Source of the DNA: Ancrocorticia sp039812645 | GTDB taxonomy: Bacteria > Actinomycetota > Actinomycetes > Actinomycetales > Actinomycetaceae | Assembly: GCA_039812645.1 (NCBI GenBank) | Contig: JBDIAV010000007.1 | Coordinates: forward strand, 15,448-79,447 | DNA: 64,000 nucleotides | Direction: 5' to 3' | In this document: piece after piece, positions 32,179 through 41,536 of the stretch | Layout of the letters: every line of letters begins with the position of its first letter | How positions within the stretch are numbered: the first letter of the stretch is position 1 | Position numbers and translations under genes: made by a program | Notes under the pieces: generated by a model | What the model was told of the DNA's origin: nothing | Databases searched by the model: none | Seen by the model: only the letters and a program-made list of their open reading frames with translations

Positions 32179-34710
32179 TCAGCGAATGACCGCCAGGGTA
32201 TCCGTTCCGGTACCGAAGAAGTCACCCACAACGCGGGTATCCGTTGCACGCCCAAAGACAAGAACGGAATCCGCGCCGCCACCGACGAGCGTGTTCTTCA
32301 CGAAGGTCTTTCCATCACGCACCACGGCGATGCTGTCAGCACCGTCGCCGTCGAAATCACCTGTGAGGGCAATATCGCCTGCACGACCGAAGGTGAAGGG
32401 GGCATCCGCTGCACCGCCGGAGAGCTCGTTGCGCAGGAAGAACGTGGCTCCGCGCTGAACACCGAGGCTGTCGACGCCGTCGCCATCCCAGTCACCCGCA
32501 ACAGGCACGTCACTCGGACGGCCATAGGCGAAGGTGAGATCAGGATCCACGCTGGATGAATTGATGAAGTAGATGTCGAAGACAGCTGTTCCAGCAGTGC
32601 GAAGTGCCAGATCGTCGTAGCCGTCGCCGTCGAAGTCTCCTACAACGGCGGCGTCTTCGGGCTGCCCGAGGACCTCAACAAAGCTATCCGAATCAACTCG
32701 ATTAGTCTCCAGGAAGGTGTACTCGTTACCTGTCCGCAGGATGAAAGTGTCGACGCCGTCGCCATCCCAATCGGCCACGAGAACCTCGTCGGCAGCCGCG
32801 ATTGTATTCGCGAACTCGGCGATACTGCTCAGCCAATCGTTCGCAAACAGAACGTTGCCATCCTTGCCCTCGGCCGGTGTCTGATCGGCCACAGGCGCAT
32901 CCTCGGTGATGAGCTTCCAGTTGACCTCGTGGAAGTTCGCCTGATCAATCACACCAACGGACTCGGCGTAATCAATGATCAGCTGGCGAATCTCCAGCTG
33001 CTCGTCCCAGATGGTCTCGAAGTCACCCACGGGGAATCCGCCGCCGCCATTCTGACGGTAGTTGTTGACGGCGAGGACGAAGACGTCGTCGTCGGCAACA
33101 GGGGTTCCGTCGGCGTGACGAAGGTTCTGTACACGCTCACCGAGGTCGTTACGAATATCAAGTTCGTAGGCAACCGGGCCGGTGATGGCGTCGTAGTTGT
33201 AATCCGGGATACCGCGGGTCTCGCCGGGGTACTGGGCACCGGTCGAGGTCTCGGGATCCCACGGGGTCTCGTCAGTCACCTGGACAAAGTAACGTGCCGA
33301 GTACTCGAGGTAAGCCTTGAGCTGCGCACCAGTGATGCGCTGCGCCGCCAAGGTGTTGTCGTAAATGTACAGACCCGCCACGTCACGGACGCGCAAGTCC
33401 CCCTGCGGGAACACTGACGTACGCGAGAATGGCGACGTCTGTGCAATGACCGGCAGACCCTCATATTCGGTCCCCACAAGAGCGTCACGTACCGAGTTCT
33501 CCATGACGTACCCGATAATGTCGAGGATCGGAGTGTCCTCGTAACGCGAGGTCTCCGTCTTCAGCTCCACGAGGTTGGTGGCCACAACAGAATTGACGTA
33601 ATCAATCGTTGCCTGATGGTCACCGGGGAGGGTGGGATGCTCGGCGATAGACGGCGAATCGCTGTAGTCCAGCGAGTAATGCGCCGTGGACAAGGCCTTA
33701 ATCTCATCATCAGTTTCCGGCCAGTTGACCTTGTATCCGTCACCATCAGCGGCGATCGGCAGCGTCACCTCAGAAGCCGAGCGAGCCCAGAAGTAGGGCT
33801 GCGTGTAGAGAACCGGGTCACCGTCTGGTGCGTGGAACACCTGCGAGGGGATATTGACATGAGAGTGACCCGCCACGACCAAATCAATATCGTTGACCAG
33901 CGTGGAGACCGAGGTGGCCACGTTCTCCTGCAGCAGATCCGGGTCCCATTCGACACCCGCGGCGTCCTGACCAGAATGAACAAGGGCGACGACGACGTCC
34001 GCACCCTCGGCCTTCATCTGGGGTACGTACTCCTGTGCAGTCAACACCAGATCATGGAAGACCAACTTGCCTTCCACGTTCGCCTTATCCCAAATACGTA
34101 CGCCGGGCGTCACGAGGCCAAGAATGCCCACCTTGATGGTTTGCCCACCAACAACCTTGTCCAGGATGACGTAAGGCTCGAAGGACAGGGACGTGCCAGG
34201 GAGCGTCTCAACGTTCGCACCAAGCAGCGGAGTACCAGAACCCTCTACCTGGCCCTGATAATCCTCAAGGAAATCCAAACCATAATTGAACTCATGATTG
34301 CCAAGGTTCTGAGCATCGTAGCCAATAGCCTTGAGAGCTTCAGCCATGGGGTGTCCCTCGGAGACCAACTTATCGGGCTGCTCCGCAGCCAGGTAGGTCA
34401 GCGGGGTTCCCTGGATGAAGTCGCCATTGTCCACCATCACCACAGATTCGGCGCCCTTCGCCGCACGAACCTGTTCCGCAACGGTGGCGACCCGCGCCAA
34501 ACCACGCTGATCCGCTTCCTTTGTAGGAACACTATCGGCAAAGTAATCCCAATTGAAGACATTTCCGTGGACATCGGTGGTGCCGAGAACGGTGAGATCA
34601 CCGATCGAAGTCTCAGCAGAATCCGCTGAGGCCGGCAGTGCGATGAGCGGAGTGATAACCATCGCGCTAACGGCGACGGCCCCTGTGAAGCGCCATCGTA
34701 CTGATTTCAT
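32179..34710 (-). CDS. Exported 5'-nucleotidase/metallophosphatase with C-terminal FG-GAP-like repeats
   Basis: 843 residues. A Sec signal peptide (about 1-29, cleavage after ALPASA) leads to a UshA-type metallophosphoesterase domain (TTDVHGN with D46 and H48, VDNGDFIQGTPL, NLGNHEFNYG, VVAGHSHVN) and a 5'-nucleotidase C-terminal domain (to about 600; NGGGGFPVGDFE). From about 630 to the end come five short repeats of the type DWDGDGVD, DFDGDGYD, DWDGDGVD, DFDGDGAD, DFFGTGTD, which look like calcium-binding FG-GAP/VCBS blades. No LPXTG or membrane anchor is present. Likely a secreted or wall-held nucleotide scavenger. AGGAG precedes the ATG by six bases. Confidence 0.9.
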   Translation of the reverse strand: MKSVRWRFTGAVAVSAMVITPLIALPASADSAETSIGDLTVLGTTDVHGNVFNWDYFADSVPTKEADQRGLARVATVAEQVRAAKGAESVVMVDNGDFIQGTPLTYLAAEQPDKLVSEGHPMAEALKAIGYDAQNLGNHEFNYGLDFLEDYQGQVEGSGTPLLGANVETLPGTSLSFEPYVILDKVVGGQTIKVGILGLVTPGVRIWDKANVEGKLVFHDLVLTAQEYVPQMKAEGADVVVALVHSGQDAAGVEWDPDLLQENVATSVSTLVNDIDLVVAGHSHVNIPSQVFHAPDGDPVLYTQPYFWARSASEVTLPIAADGDGYKVNWPETDDEIKALSTAHYSLDYSDSPSIAEHPTLPGDHQATIDYVNSVVATNLVELKTETSRYEDTPILDIIGYVMENSVRDALVGTEYEGLPVIAQTSPFSRTSVFPQGDLRVRDVAGLYIYDNTLAAQRITGAQLKAYLEYSARYFVQVTDETPWDPETSTGAQYPGETRGIPDYNYDAITGPVAYELDIRNDLGERVQNLRHADGTPVADDDVFVLAVNNYRQNGGGGFPVGDFETIWDEQLEIRQLIIDYAESVGVIDQANFHEVNWKLITEDAPVADQTPAEGKDGNVLFANDWLSSIAEFANTIAAADEVLVADWDGDGVDTFILRTGNEYTFLETNRVDSDSFVEVLGQPEDAAVVGDFDGDGYDDLALRTAGTAVFDIYFINSSSVDPDLTFAYGRPSDVPVAGDWDGDGVDSLGVQRGATFFLRNELSGGAADAPFTFGRAGDIALTGDFDGDGADSIAVVRDGKTFVKNTLVGGGADSVLVFGRATDTRVVGDFFGTGTDTLAVIR

Positions 34711-35085
34711 AGAGTCTCCTAACAGTTATGCGCAGGCATCATCACCCGCGCTTCTCCAGATGGAGTTTTGTGTCACGCACGCTCAATAAGAGAAAGTCGA
34801 ACACGTCAACAATCCTATATAAGAATCACTCAAGAAGTACATGAATTTTTGGGAGGAATTTCAGCGTTTTCCCTGGTAAAAGTACTTTCCATGCGAAGAA
34901 AGTCCTCGTCTGATAACCCAGCTAGCAGGTGAGAGAGCATCGGATCGTGGATGGCTTCGTCGTTGAAACGTTCCACTGAAAAACTAGTTGGTAGACGTCG
35001 TGGTGGGGCGAACCAGTTGGTTCGCCCCACCACGACGCTTTTATCACCGAGTTTCCGTTATCCAGAGAACCCGTTTCACACTGTG
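34711..35085. other. Intergenic region between the polyprenyl synthase and 5'-nucleotidase genes
   Basis: 375 bp. It contains the nuo-ids terminator hairpin and an AT-rich part (34790-34900) that should hold the 5'-nucleotidase promoter; TTGACG occurs there on the minus strand but without a well-spaced -10. A minus-strand frame of 48 codons (34976 to 34830, starting GTG, containing ERFNDEAIHDPMLSHLLAG) is open but has no binding site or known relative, so it is not called as a gene. Confidence 0.4.
34996..35037. terminator. Strong hairpin closing the nuo-polyprenyl synthase operon
   Basis: Perfect 19-bp stem (CGTCGTGGTGGGGCGAACC and its complement) with loop AGTT, about 50 nt past the polyprenyl synthase stop. 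On the minus strand a TTTTT run comes about 11 nt later; on the plus strand CTTTTAT follows directly. Confidence 0.75.
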
Positions 35086-36114
35086 TTACGCGTTCCGATT
35101 TACGGCAAGCTGCGCGTACTCAACGAGAGCTTCGCGGACGTCCCCTTCCGGTAGCTCCTCAAGGAACTCGACGCCCGCATCCACCCATTCCTGGGCCATC
35201 TGCTGCGTTTGTGCAACCACCGAGTGCTCGCGGAGCATCCCAACAACCTCAGCCAAATGAGCATCGGAGGATAGATCCGAATTCTCCAGAAGATCCAGAA
35301 TCCGCGCACCCAGTTCGTCAATCGTCCCGGCCTCGCGCTGCTCCTTGAGAAGAAGCGTAGGCATGGTGTCCACTCCTTCACGCAGATCCGTGCCGGGAGT
35401 TTTTCCTGTGGTGGCACCGTCGGACATAACGTCGATGACATCGTCGGCAAGCTGGAAAGCTACTCCGACACGCTCACCGTAGTTCGCAACGACCTCGGCC
35501 AGTTCCTCGGACGCACCAGACGACACCACCCCATAGCGGGCAGAGGCCGCAATGAGTGAACCCGTCTTATCCGCCAGGACAGAAAGATAGTGCTCCTTGG
35601 GTGATTCTCCCGGCGCGACCCCCACAGTCTCGTGAAGCTGCCCCGTACACAGACGCTCAAACATCGTCGCATGCATCTGCACAGCCCGTGGTCCGAGCCC
35701 CGCAACAATGGTGGATGCGCGTGCAAAGAGGATATCTCCGGCGAGAATCGCTACCGAGTTGCCATATAGCTGCTGTACGGAAGCAACCCCGCGCCGCATC
35801 GGAGCATCATCCATGACATCGTCGTGGTAGAGGGAGGCAAGGTGGGTCAATTCAACGGCGACAGCAGAATCAAAGACAGCCTGTGCCTCAGGTTCCGGCC
35901 CTAATTCTGCGGTGAGCAGAACAAGGGCAGGGCGCAACCTTTTGCCACCGGCAAGCGCCAAATGCGACGTTGCTGGATCAATCCGCAAATCGCCCATCTC
36001 AACGAGCTGCTGCAGCTGGGCTTCGACCTTTTCCATGCGGGGGCCAAGCCGATCAAGCAGGGTCCCCTGATTCGCTGAATTACTCACAGGAAGAACACTA
36101 GCCGAGATACTCAC
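35086..36114 (-). CDS. Polyprenyl diphosphate synthase (menaquinone side chain)
   Basis: 342-residue all-helical trans-prenyltransferase. The first Asp-rich motif is LYHDDVMDDAPMRRG, the second is QLADDVIDVMSD; GGKRLRPALV and GDILFARAS are also typical. It builds the long isoprenoid tail by adding isopentenyl diphosphate units; chain length cannot be read off. GTG 36114 overlaps the nuoN stop by 4 bp (GTGA), so it is the last gene of the nuo operon. With menA, menG and the MenJ homologue nearby, its product most likely feeds menaquinone. Confidence 0.92.
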   Translation of the reverse strand: MSISASVLPVSNSANQGTLLDRLGPRMEKVEAQLQQLVEMGDLRIDPATSHLALAGGKRLRPALVLLTAELGPEPEAQAVFDSAVAVELTHLASLYHDDVMDDAPMRRGVASVQQLYGNSVAILAGDILFARASTIVAGLGPRAVQMHATMFERLCTGQLHETVGVAPGESPKEHYLSVLADKTGSLIAASARYGVVSSGASEELAEVVANYGERVGVAFQLADDVIDVMSDGATTGKTPGTDLREGVDTMPTLLLKEQREAGTIDELGARILDLLENSDLSSDAHLAEVVGMLREHSVVAQTQQMAQEWVDAGVEFLEELPEGDVREALVEYAQLAVNRNA

Positions 36115-37691
36115 AGCATGAACACCGCTGCCTGATCGAGGAAGTCGAAAACAGGCTGCGGGAACAGTCCCAGAACGAGCGTCAAAATAGCACATGCGAC
36201 GATCGCAACGATCGAGAATCCTTCGGATGTCACCGTTGTGGTGCCCTCCACGGGATCCTTGAAGAACATCGCAACGATGATTCGGAAGTAGAAGAAGGCG
36301 GTCGCAGCGGAGGCGAGCACAGCAAGCACAACAAGAACTGTCTCGCCACTGCCAACTCCCGCGGCAAACGCGGCAAACTTTCCGATGAAACCACCGGTGA
36401 GCGGAATGCCAGCAAACGACAGCAGGAAGATCGTCATGGATGTGGCTAGCAGCGGGCTGGTCTTGCCGAGACCCTGCCACTTCTCCAGCGAGGTAGCCTC
36501 ACCGAGGATGTTGCCATTCTTATCCTTTTCGCGTACCAGAGTCACCACGGCAAAAGCTCCCACGGTAGCAACGCCATAAGCAAGCAAATACATCGCCGTC
36601 GCGTAAATGCCGCGCTGCGAGAACGAGGCAACTGCAATGAGAATGAATCCGGCATGAGCGATAGACGAGTAGGCCAGCAAGCGCTTGATGTCGGTCTGGA
36701 CTAGACCAACAACCGTACCGACGAGCATCGTCAGAACGATAATCGTCCACAGTACCGGCGTGAGCTCCCACTGGATGCCTGAGCCGATGAGGTAGAGGAA
36801 TCGAAGCATCGCTGCGAACGCCGCAATCTTCGTCCCAGCAGCCATGTAACCCGTGATGGGAGTCGGAGCGCCCTGGTAGGTATCAGGAGTCCACGAGTGG
36901 AACGGCACCGCACCCACCTTGAACAGTAGGCCCGCCAGGATGAGAACGACACCCGAGATGAGCAGCATATCCATGCCCGTTGCCGCCCCAATCTGGGGAG
37001 CAATACCACGGAATGTCAGCGTCCCCGCGTATCCGTAAAGCAGCGCGGATCCCATGAGGAAGAAGGCCGAGGAGAACGCACCGAGAAGGAAATACTTCAT
37101 CGCTGCTTCCTGAGACAGCGCACGACGACGGCGAGCTGTCGCGGCAAGCACGTACAGCGGCAGTGACAGCACTTCGAGTGCCACGAAAAGAGTGAGCAGA
37201 TCGCCGGCTGAGGTGAAAGTCATCATGCCGCCCAGCGAGAAGAGTACCAAGGGGTACACCTCTGTCTGCTGCAAACCAGCTGCGGTAGCATCGCGCTCGT
37301 CGCGCGAACCAGGCTGTGTGGCCGCGGATGCGGCAAAGGCGCCCTCACCCGTCTGCGTGCGGTCAGCGATCACGAGAACCGCAAAGAACGCACACACAAG
37401 AATGATCAGCTGGAAGGCTAGCGCCACACCATCTTCAACAAGGGTTCCGATACCGGCTGGATTGCTGTCGGGTGACTGCGCAATCGACGATGGGCCCTCG
37501 GCAAAAACGACCGTGGCACGCCAGACGACCGCAACCAATGATGCCGCAATGGCAAGCATGGTGAGGGTCACCTGCACCGCGCGGCGTCCCTTGCGCGGCA
37601 CAAATGCTTCGAAAATGACGCCGAGAACGGCGGAACCCAGAATGATGAGGACGGGTGTTAGTGCGGCCCAATCAACGATAGGCGAAGTCAC
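36111..37691 (-). CDS. nuoN: NADH-quinone oxidoreductase subunit N
   Basis: 526 residues, polytopic antiporter-like membrane subunit of complex I. The TM5 glutamate stretch FVALEVLSLPLY and the TM7 lysine stretch FKVGAVPFHSWTPDTYQG, both needed for proton pumping in the family, are present. The GTG start overlaps the nuoM stop as GTGA and is preceded by AAGGGAG. It overlaps the polyprenyl synthase gene downstream. A hydrophilic loop (about 115-140, GEGAFAASAATQPGSRDE) is longer than in enterobacterial NuoN. Confidence 0.96.
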   Translation of the reverse strand: MTSPIVDWAALTPVLIILGSAVLGVIFEAFVPRKGRRAVQVTLTMLAIAASLVAVVWRATVVFAEGPSSIAQSPDSNPAGIGTLVEDGVALAFQLIILVCAFFAVLVIADRTQTGEGAFAASAATQPGSRDERDATAAGLQQTEVYPLVLFSLGGMMTFTSAGDLLTLFVALEVLSLPLYVLAATARRRRALSQEAAMKYFLLGAFSSAFFLMGSALLYGYAGTLTFRGIAPQIGAATGMDMLLISGVVLILAGLLFKVGAVPFHSWTPDTYQGAPTPITGYMAAGTKIAAFAAMLRFLYLIGSGIQWELTPVLWTIIVLTMLVGTVVGLVQTDIKRLLAYSSIAHAGFILIAVASFSQRGIYATAMYLLAYGVATVGAFAVVTLVREKDKNGNILGEATSLEKWQGLGKTSPLLATSMTIFLLSFAGIPLTGGFIGKFAAFAAGVGSGETVLVVLAVLASAATAFFYFRIIVAMFFKDPVEGTTTVTSEGFSIVAIVACAILTLVLGLFPQPVFDFLDQAAVFML

Positions 37692-39247
37692 TTCGTGCTC
37701 CCTTCTACGACGGACAGAGCCGCGTCAGCAGATGCGCCGTCAGTGGATTCCACAACGATAAGTTCAGCATGGCTTCTGGCGACAGGTTCCACCACATCAA
37801 GTACTGGCGCTGGCCCAAAACCAAGGAACAGCATTGCAGCGATGAGCAGAGCCGAGACCGTCTTCTCACGGACATCAAGATCAGGGACCGTGATCTCCGG
37901 CCGGGGGCCGGTGAAGATCCGCTGGTACGGGAGGAGAATGTAGACCGCAGCGAGGATCACGCCGAATACGGCGATGATGGCTAGGGTGGCGTTCACCTTG
38001 AACGTACCGAGCAGAATAAGGTACTCAGGGACGAAGCCTGACAGACCGGGTAGCGCAATCGAAGCAAGGCCCGCAACAAGGAAAGCTCCGGCGATGAGTG
38101 GCGTGACTCGCTGCCACCCCCCGTACGAAGCAATGTCATGCGACTTGCCACGGCGAGCAAGGAAGCCAACCGTGAGGAAGAGAGCGCCGGTCGCAACGCC
38201 GTGGGCCACCATGTAGAGGATGGCACCGGTCATAGCAACCTGGTTACCCGAGAAAATGCCCATAACCATGAAGCCAAAGTGGCTCACCGAGGTGTAGGCA
38301 ATGAGGCGCATGAGGTCCTTCGAGGCAATAGCCATGAAGCCTCCCCACAGGATCGAAATCACCGCGAACACCATGATCGGCAGAGCAGCCTTCGATGCCG
38401 CCTCCGGGAAGAGTGGCAAACAGAGGGCAATCATGCCGTAGGTACCGATCTTGTCAAGAACACCGACGAGAAGGGTCGAGGTACCGGCAGGTGCCTGCTC
38501 AGTGGCATCGGGGAGCCATGTATGCACTGGGAACATTGGTGCCTTCACCGCAAATGCGAAGAAGAACGAAAGGAAGACCAGCAACTTGGCCGTTGCGCTT
38601 CCACTAATGGAACCAGCAAGGTTGTCGATGAGGAATCCCTGTGGCCCTCCGGGGCCCATGATGAAGACCGCGACGACGCCCACCAGCATGATGAGGCCAC
38701 CGACGAGTGAGTACACCAGGAATTTCACGGCGGCACGCTGACGGTTAGCCCCACCGTAACGGCCGATGAGGAAGAAGACCGGCAGCAGCATAACCTCGAA
38801 GAGGATGTAGAACAGGAACACATCCTGCGCCGCGAAAATGCCGATCATCACGGCCTCGAGGAAGAGGATCCACGCAACGTACCCTGCTGAACGCTCATCC
38901 GTCTCATCGTCCAGCTCAGACCATGCTGCCAGGAGCACGAGGGGAACGAGGAAGGTCGCAAGGCCAATCATGACCAGACCCATACCGTTGACACCCCACG
39001 CGATGGAGGTTCCGATGGCGGGGATCCACGAATACGTCTCACGCAGCTGAACCTCACCGGCCGCAGCAACGTCGAATCCCGACATTGCAGCGACGACGAA
39101 GCCCGCGAAAATGAGCACGGACACCGCCAGTCCATAAGGACGCGCTGCCTTGTGAAGTGGCTTGACAAGCCAGAGCACAGCGGCGGCGATAACCGCCACT
39201 GCGATCAACAAAGTCAGCCAGGGAAAGGCTGTCTCATTCGAAAGCAT
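37688..39247 (-). CDS. nuoM: NADH-quinone oxidoreductase subunit M
   Basis: 519 residues, antiporter-like proton-pumping subunit. Key stretches are YILFEVMLLPVFFLIG (TM5 Glu) and AFAVKAPMFPVHTWLPDA (TM7 Lys), plus LMRLIAYTSVSHFGFMVMG. It starts with ATG 20 bp after nuoL, with a GGGGAAGGAATAG site upstream. A short charged C-terminal tail ends in SVVEGSTK. Confidence 0.96.
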   Translation of the reverse strand: MLSNETAFPWLTLLIAVAVIAAAVLWLVKPLHKAARPYGLAVSVLIFAGFVVAAMSGFDVAAAGEVQLRETYSWIPAIGTSIAWGVNGMGLVMIGLATFLVPLVLLAAWSELDDETDERSAGYVAWILFLEAVMIGIFAAQDVFLFYILFEVMLLPVFFLIGRYGGANRQRAAVKFLVYSLVGGLIMLVGVVAVFIMGPGGPQGFLIDNLAGSISGSATAKLLVFLSFFFAFAVKAPMFPVHTWLPDATEQAPAGTSTLLVGVLDKIGTYGMIALCLPLFPEAASKAALPIMVFAVISILWGGFMAIASKDLMRLIAYTSVSHFGFMVMGIFSGNQVAMTGAILYMVAHGVATGALFLTVGFLARRGKSHDIASYGGWQRVTPLIAGAFLVAGLASIALPGLSGFVPEYLILLGTFKVNATLAIIAVFGVILAAVYILLPYQRIFTGPRPEITVPDLDVREKTVSALLIAAMLFLGFGPAPVLDVVEPVARSHAELIVVESTDGASADAALSVVEGSTK

Positions 39248-39267
39248 GTACTTCTATTCCTTCCCCG

Positions 39268-41220
39268 TTAGATCCGTGTGGCCAATGCGATGATCAGCAC
39301 GACGACCACACCGATCGTCATGTAGCTGGCGTACGAACGGGCATAACCGTTCTGTACCAGCGAAACGATCTTGCCGGTGCCGGTCGTCGCTTTAGCGACA
39401 CCTTCCACCGTTCCGTCAACGACGTACTTATCCATCACGGCAACGCCGGTGGTGATAGCGATTCCGCCGCCCATAAAGATGGCCTCGTTGAAATCGTCCT
39501 GGTAAAGATCATTGCGAGCAGCCTGAGTGAGCGCTGTACCCAGCGGAGCCACACGCGGTACCGTCGAAGCGACGTACATACGCCACGCGACAAAGACGCC
39601 CAAAGCTACCAGAGCCAGCGTCAAGCCGGTGATGACCGGAACCGGAAGGACCGGTTCGCCATGTTCACCATGACCGATGGCTGGCTCCAGCCACTCGACA
39701 AAACCAAACTGGTTGAGGATAAATCCAAGGATCAATGATCCTAAGGCGAGGATGGCCTGCGGCACGTACATCCACGCCGGAGCCTCATGCGGATGCTTGG
39801 CATTCGGGCCGGTGGTGGAGAAACGCTCTTGACCGTGGAAGATCATGAAGAAGAGACGTGACATGTAGAAGGCAGTGAGACCCGCTACCAGCATCGTGAT
39901 GGTTCCGAAGACCCACGGCTGCCATCCGTGACCGACGAATGCGGTCTCAATAATCTTGTCCTTCGAGTAGAAACCCGAAAGGAATGGGAATCCGATAATC
40001 GCAAGGTATCCAGCCAGGAACGTAATCCAGGTGATGGGCAAGTACTTGCGCAACCCGCCGAAGCCTCGCATATCCACTTCGTCGTTCATCGCGTGCATAA
40101 CCGAGCCAGCTCCAAGGAACATGTTCGCCTTGAAGAAACCGTGTGTGACGAGGTGGAAGATAGCGAAAGCTCCGCCAATCGGGCCGAGACCCGCTGCCAG
40201 CATCATGTAACCGATCTGGGACATGGTGGAGGCAGCCAGCACCTTCTTCATGTCATCCTTGGCACTACCAACGATGGCACCGAAGACCAGCGTGATCGTA
40301 CCGATGATGGCCACTGCCAGCTGCGCCGAAGCAGACACAGCAAAGATCGCGCCGGATCGGACCATGAGATACACACCTGCGGTGACCATCGTGGCCGCGT
40401 GGATGAGGGCTGAGACGGGGGTCGGACCAGCCATAGCGTCACCCAGCCATGCCTGGAGCGGGAACTGAGCGGACTTACCGCAGGCGGCAACCAGCAGGAA
40501 GATGCCGATGGCGGTTGCCGTGCCAGCAGATGCGGTGGCAATGCCGTCGTTCACTCCCTCAAATGTGACCGTGCCGAAAGAGCCAAACATGAGCATCATG
40601 GCGATGAGCATGCCCATATCGCCCACACGGTTCATAATGAAGGCCTTCTTGCCTGCCGCGGCGTATTCCGGAACCTGGTTCCAGAAGGAGATGAGCAGGT
40701 AGGAAGCCAGACCAACGCCTTCCCATCCCACGAAGAGGACGAGGTAGGAGTTACCCAGAACGAGTAGCAGCATGGCCGCTACGAAGAGATTGAGATAAGC
40801 GAAGAAGCGACGGCGATCCTTATCGTGCTCCATGTAGGCCACAGAGTAAATGTGGATGAGCGTACCGACAAAAGTGACCAGCATCAGGAAGGTCATCGAG
40901 AGCGGATCGACCCGCATGGCGATGTCGATTGACAGATCACCCGCCGGAACCCAGCGATACACCACGGTATCCATGACACGCTCGCTGGCGTCCATACCGA
41001 GCATTTGCACCAGGGCGGCCGCGGCAACACCAAAGGATGCTGTGGACGCAGCAATCGCGAGCCAATGGCCCCACGAGTTAGTGACCTTACCTGCCACGAG
41101 CAGGAAGCCCGCGCTAAGAAGGGGAATAGCTACACACAGCCAGATCAGGCTGGCAGCGCCCGTCGCGGGAACAGCATGAGCTGTCGCGGCGACGCTGGCT
41201 GGAATGAGACTCGAAGTCAA
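39268..41220 (-). CDS. nuoL: NADH-quinone oxidoreductase subunit L
   Basis: 650 residues, the distal proton pump of complex I with its long C-terminal lateral helix region. VLFVGWEGVGLASYLLI carries the TM5 Glu, and CGKSAQFPLQAWLGDAMAGP the TM7 Lys. TTG 41220 is taken as start (LTSSLIPASV): it lies 16 bp after nuoK and GGAAGCAGGTG fits between. The only longer alternative is a TTG at 41265 inside nuoK, which lacks a site. Confidence 0.94.
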   Translation of the reverse strand: MTSSLIPASVAATAHAVPATGAASLIWLCVAIPLLSAGFLLVAGKVTNSWGHWLAIAASTASFGVAAAALVQMLGMDASERVMDTVVYRWVPAGDLSIDIAMRVDPLSMTFLMLVTFVGTLIHIYSVAYMEHDKDRRRFFAYLNLFVAAMLLLVLGNSYLVLFVGWEGVGLASYLLISFWNQVPEYAAAGKKAFIMNRVGDMGMLIAMMLMFGSFGTVTFEGVNDGIATASAGTATAIGIFLLVAACGKSAQFPLQAWLGDAMAGPTPVSALIHAATMVTAGVYLMVRSGAIFAVSASAQLAVAIIGTITLVFGAIVGSAKDDMKKVLAASTMSQIGYMMLAAGLGPIGGAFAIFHLVTHGFFKANMFLGAGSVMHAMNDEVDMRGFGGLRKYLPITWITFLAGYLAIIGFPFLSGFYSKDKIIETAFVGHGWQPWVFGTITMLVAGLTAFYMSRLFFMIFHGQERFSTTGPNAKHPHEAPAWMYVPQAILALGSLILGFILNQFGFVEWLEPAIGHGEHGEPVLPVPVITGLTLALVALGVFVAWRMYVASTVPRVAPLGTALTQAARNDLYQDDFNEAIFMGGGIAITTGVAVMDKYVVDGTVEGVAKATTGTGKIVSLVQNGYARSYASYMTIGVVVVLIIALATRI

Positions 41221-41236
41221 TTCACACCTGCTTCCG

Positions 41237-41536
41237 TCAGTGCTTGAGCTGGTTCGCACCGTCAAGCGAGGCGGACCGATGGGTTCGGAAAATGGACACG
41301 ACGATGGCTAGGCCGATAACAACTTCAGCTGCGGCAACAACCATGACGAAGAAGGAGAAGACCTGACCTTCGACATTGCCCCACATCCGCGAAAAGGTCA
41401 CGAGGGCAAGATTGCACGAGTTAAGCATCATCTCAACACCAAGCAGCGCGATGATCGCGTTGCGGCGTGTCAGTACAGTGGCCCCACCGATCACGAAGAG
41501 AATCAGCGCCAGAATGACGTACCACATGAGGTTCAC
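41237..41536 (-). CDS. nuoK: NADH-quinone oxidoreductase subunit K
   Basis: 99 residues with three membrane helices, normal length. The two buried glutamates of the proton path are in LLGVEMMLNSCNL (TM2) and AAAEVVIGLAIVV (TM3). GTG start overlaps the nuoJ stop as GTGA. Confidence 0.96.
   Translation of the reverse strand: MNLMWYVILALILFVIGGATVLTRRNAIIALLGVEMMLNSCNLALVTFSRMWGNVEGQVFSFFVMVVAAAEVVIGLAIVVSIFRTHRSASLDGANQLKH

Noticed and set aside
33616..34629. 337-codon frame opposite the 5'-nucleotidase gene
   Set aside because: Antisense shadow of a clear signal-peptide-bearing gene.
34830..34976. 48-codon minus-strand frame (contains ERFNDEAIHDPMLSHLLAG)
   Set aside because: Protein-like composition, but no ribosome site, no known relative, and it begins next to the terminator hairpin.
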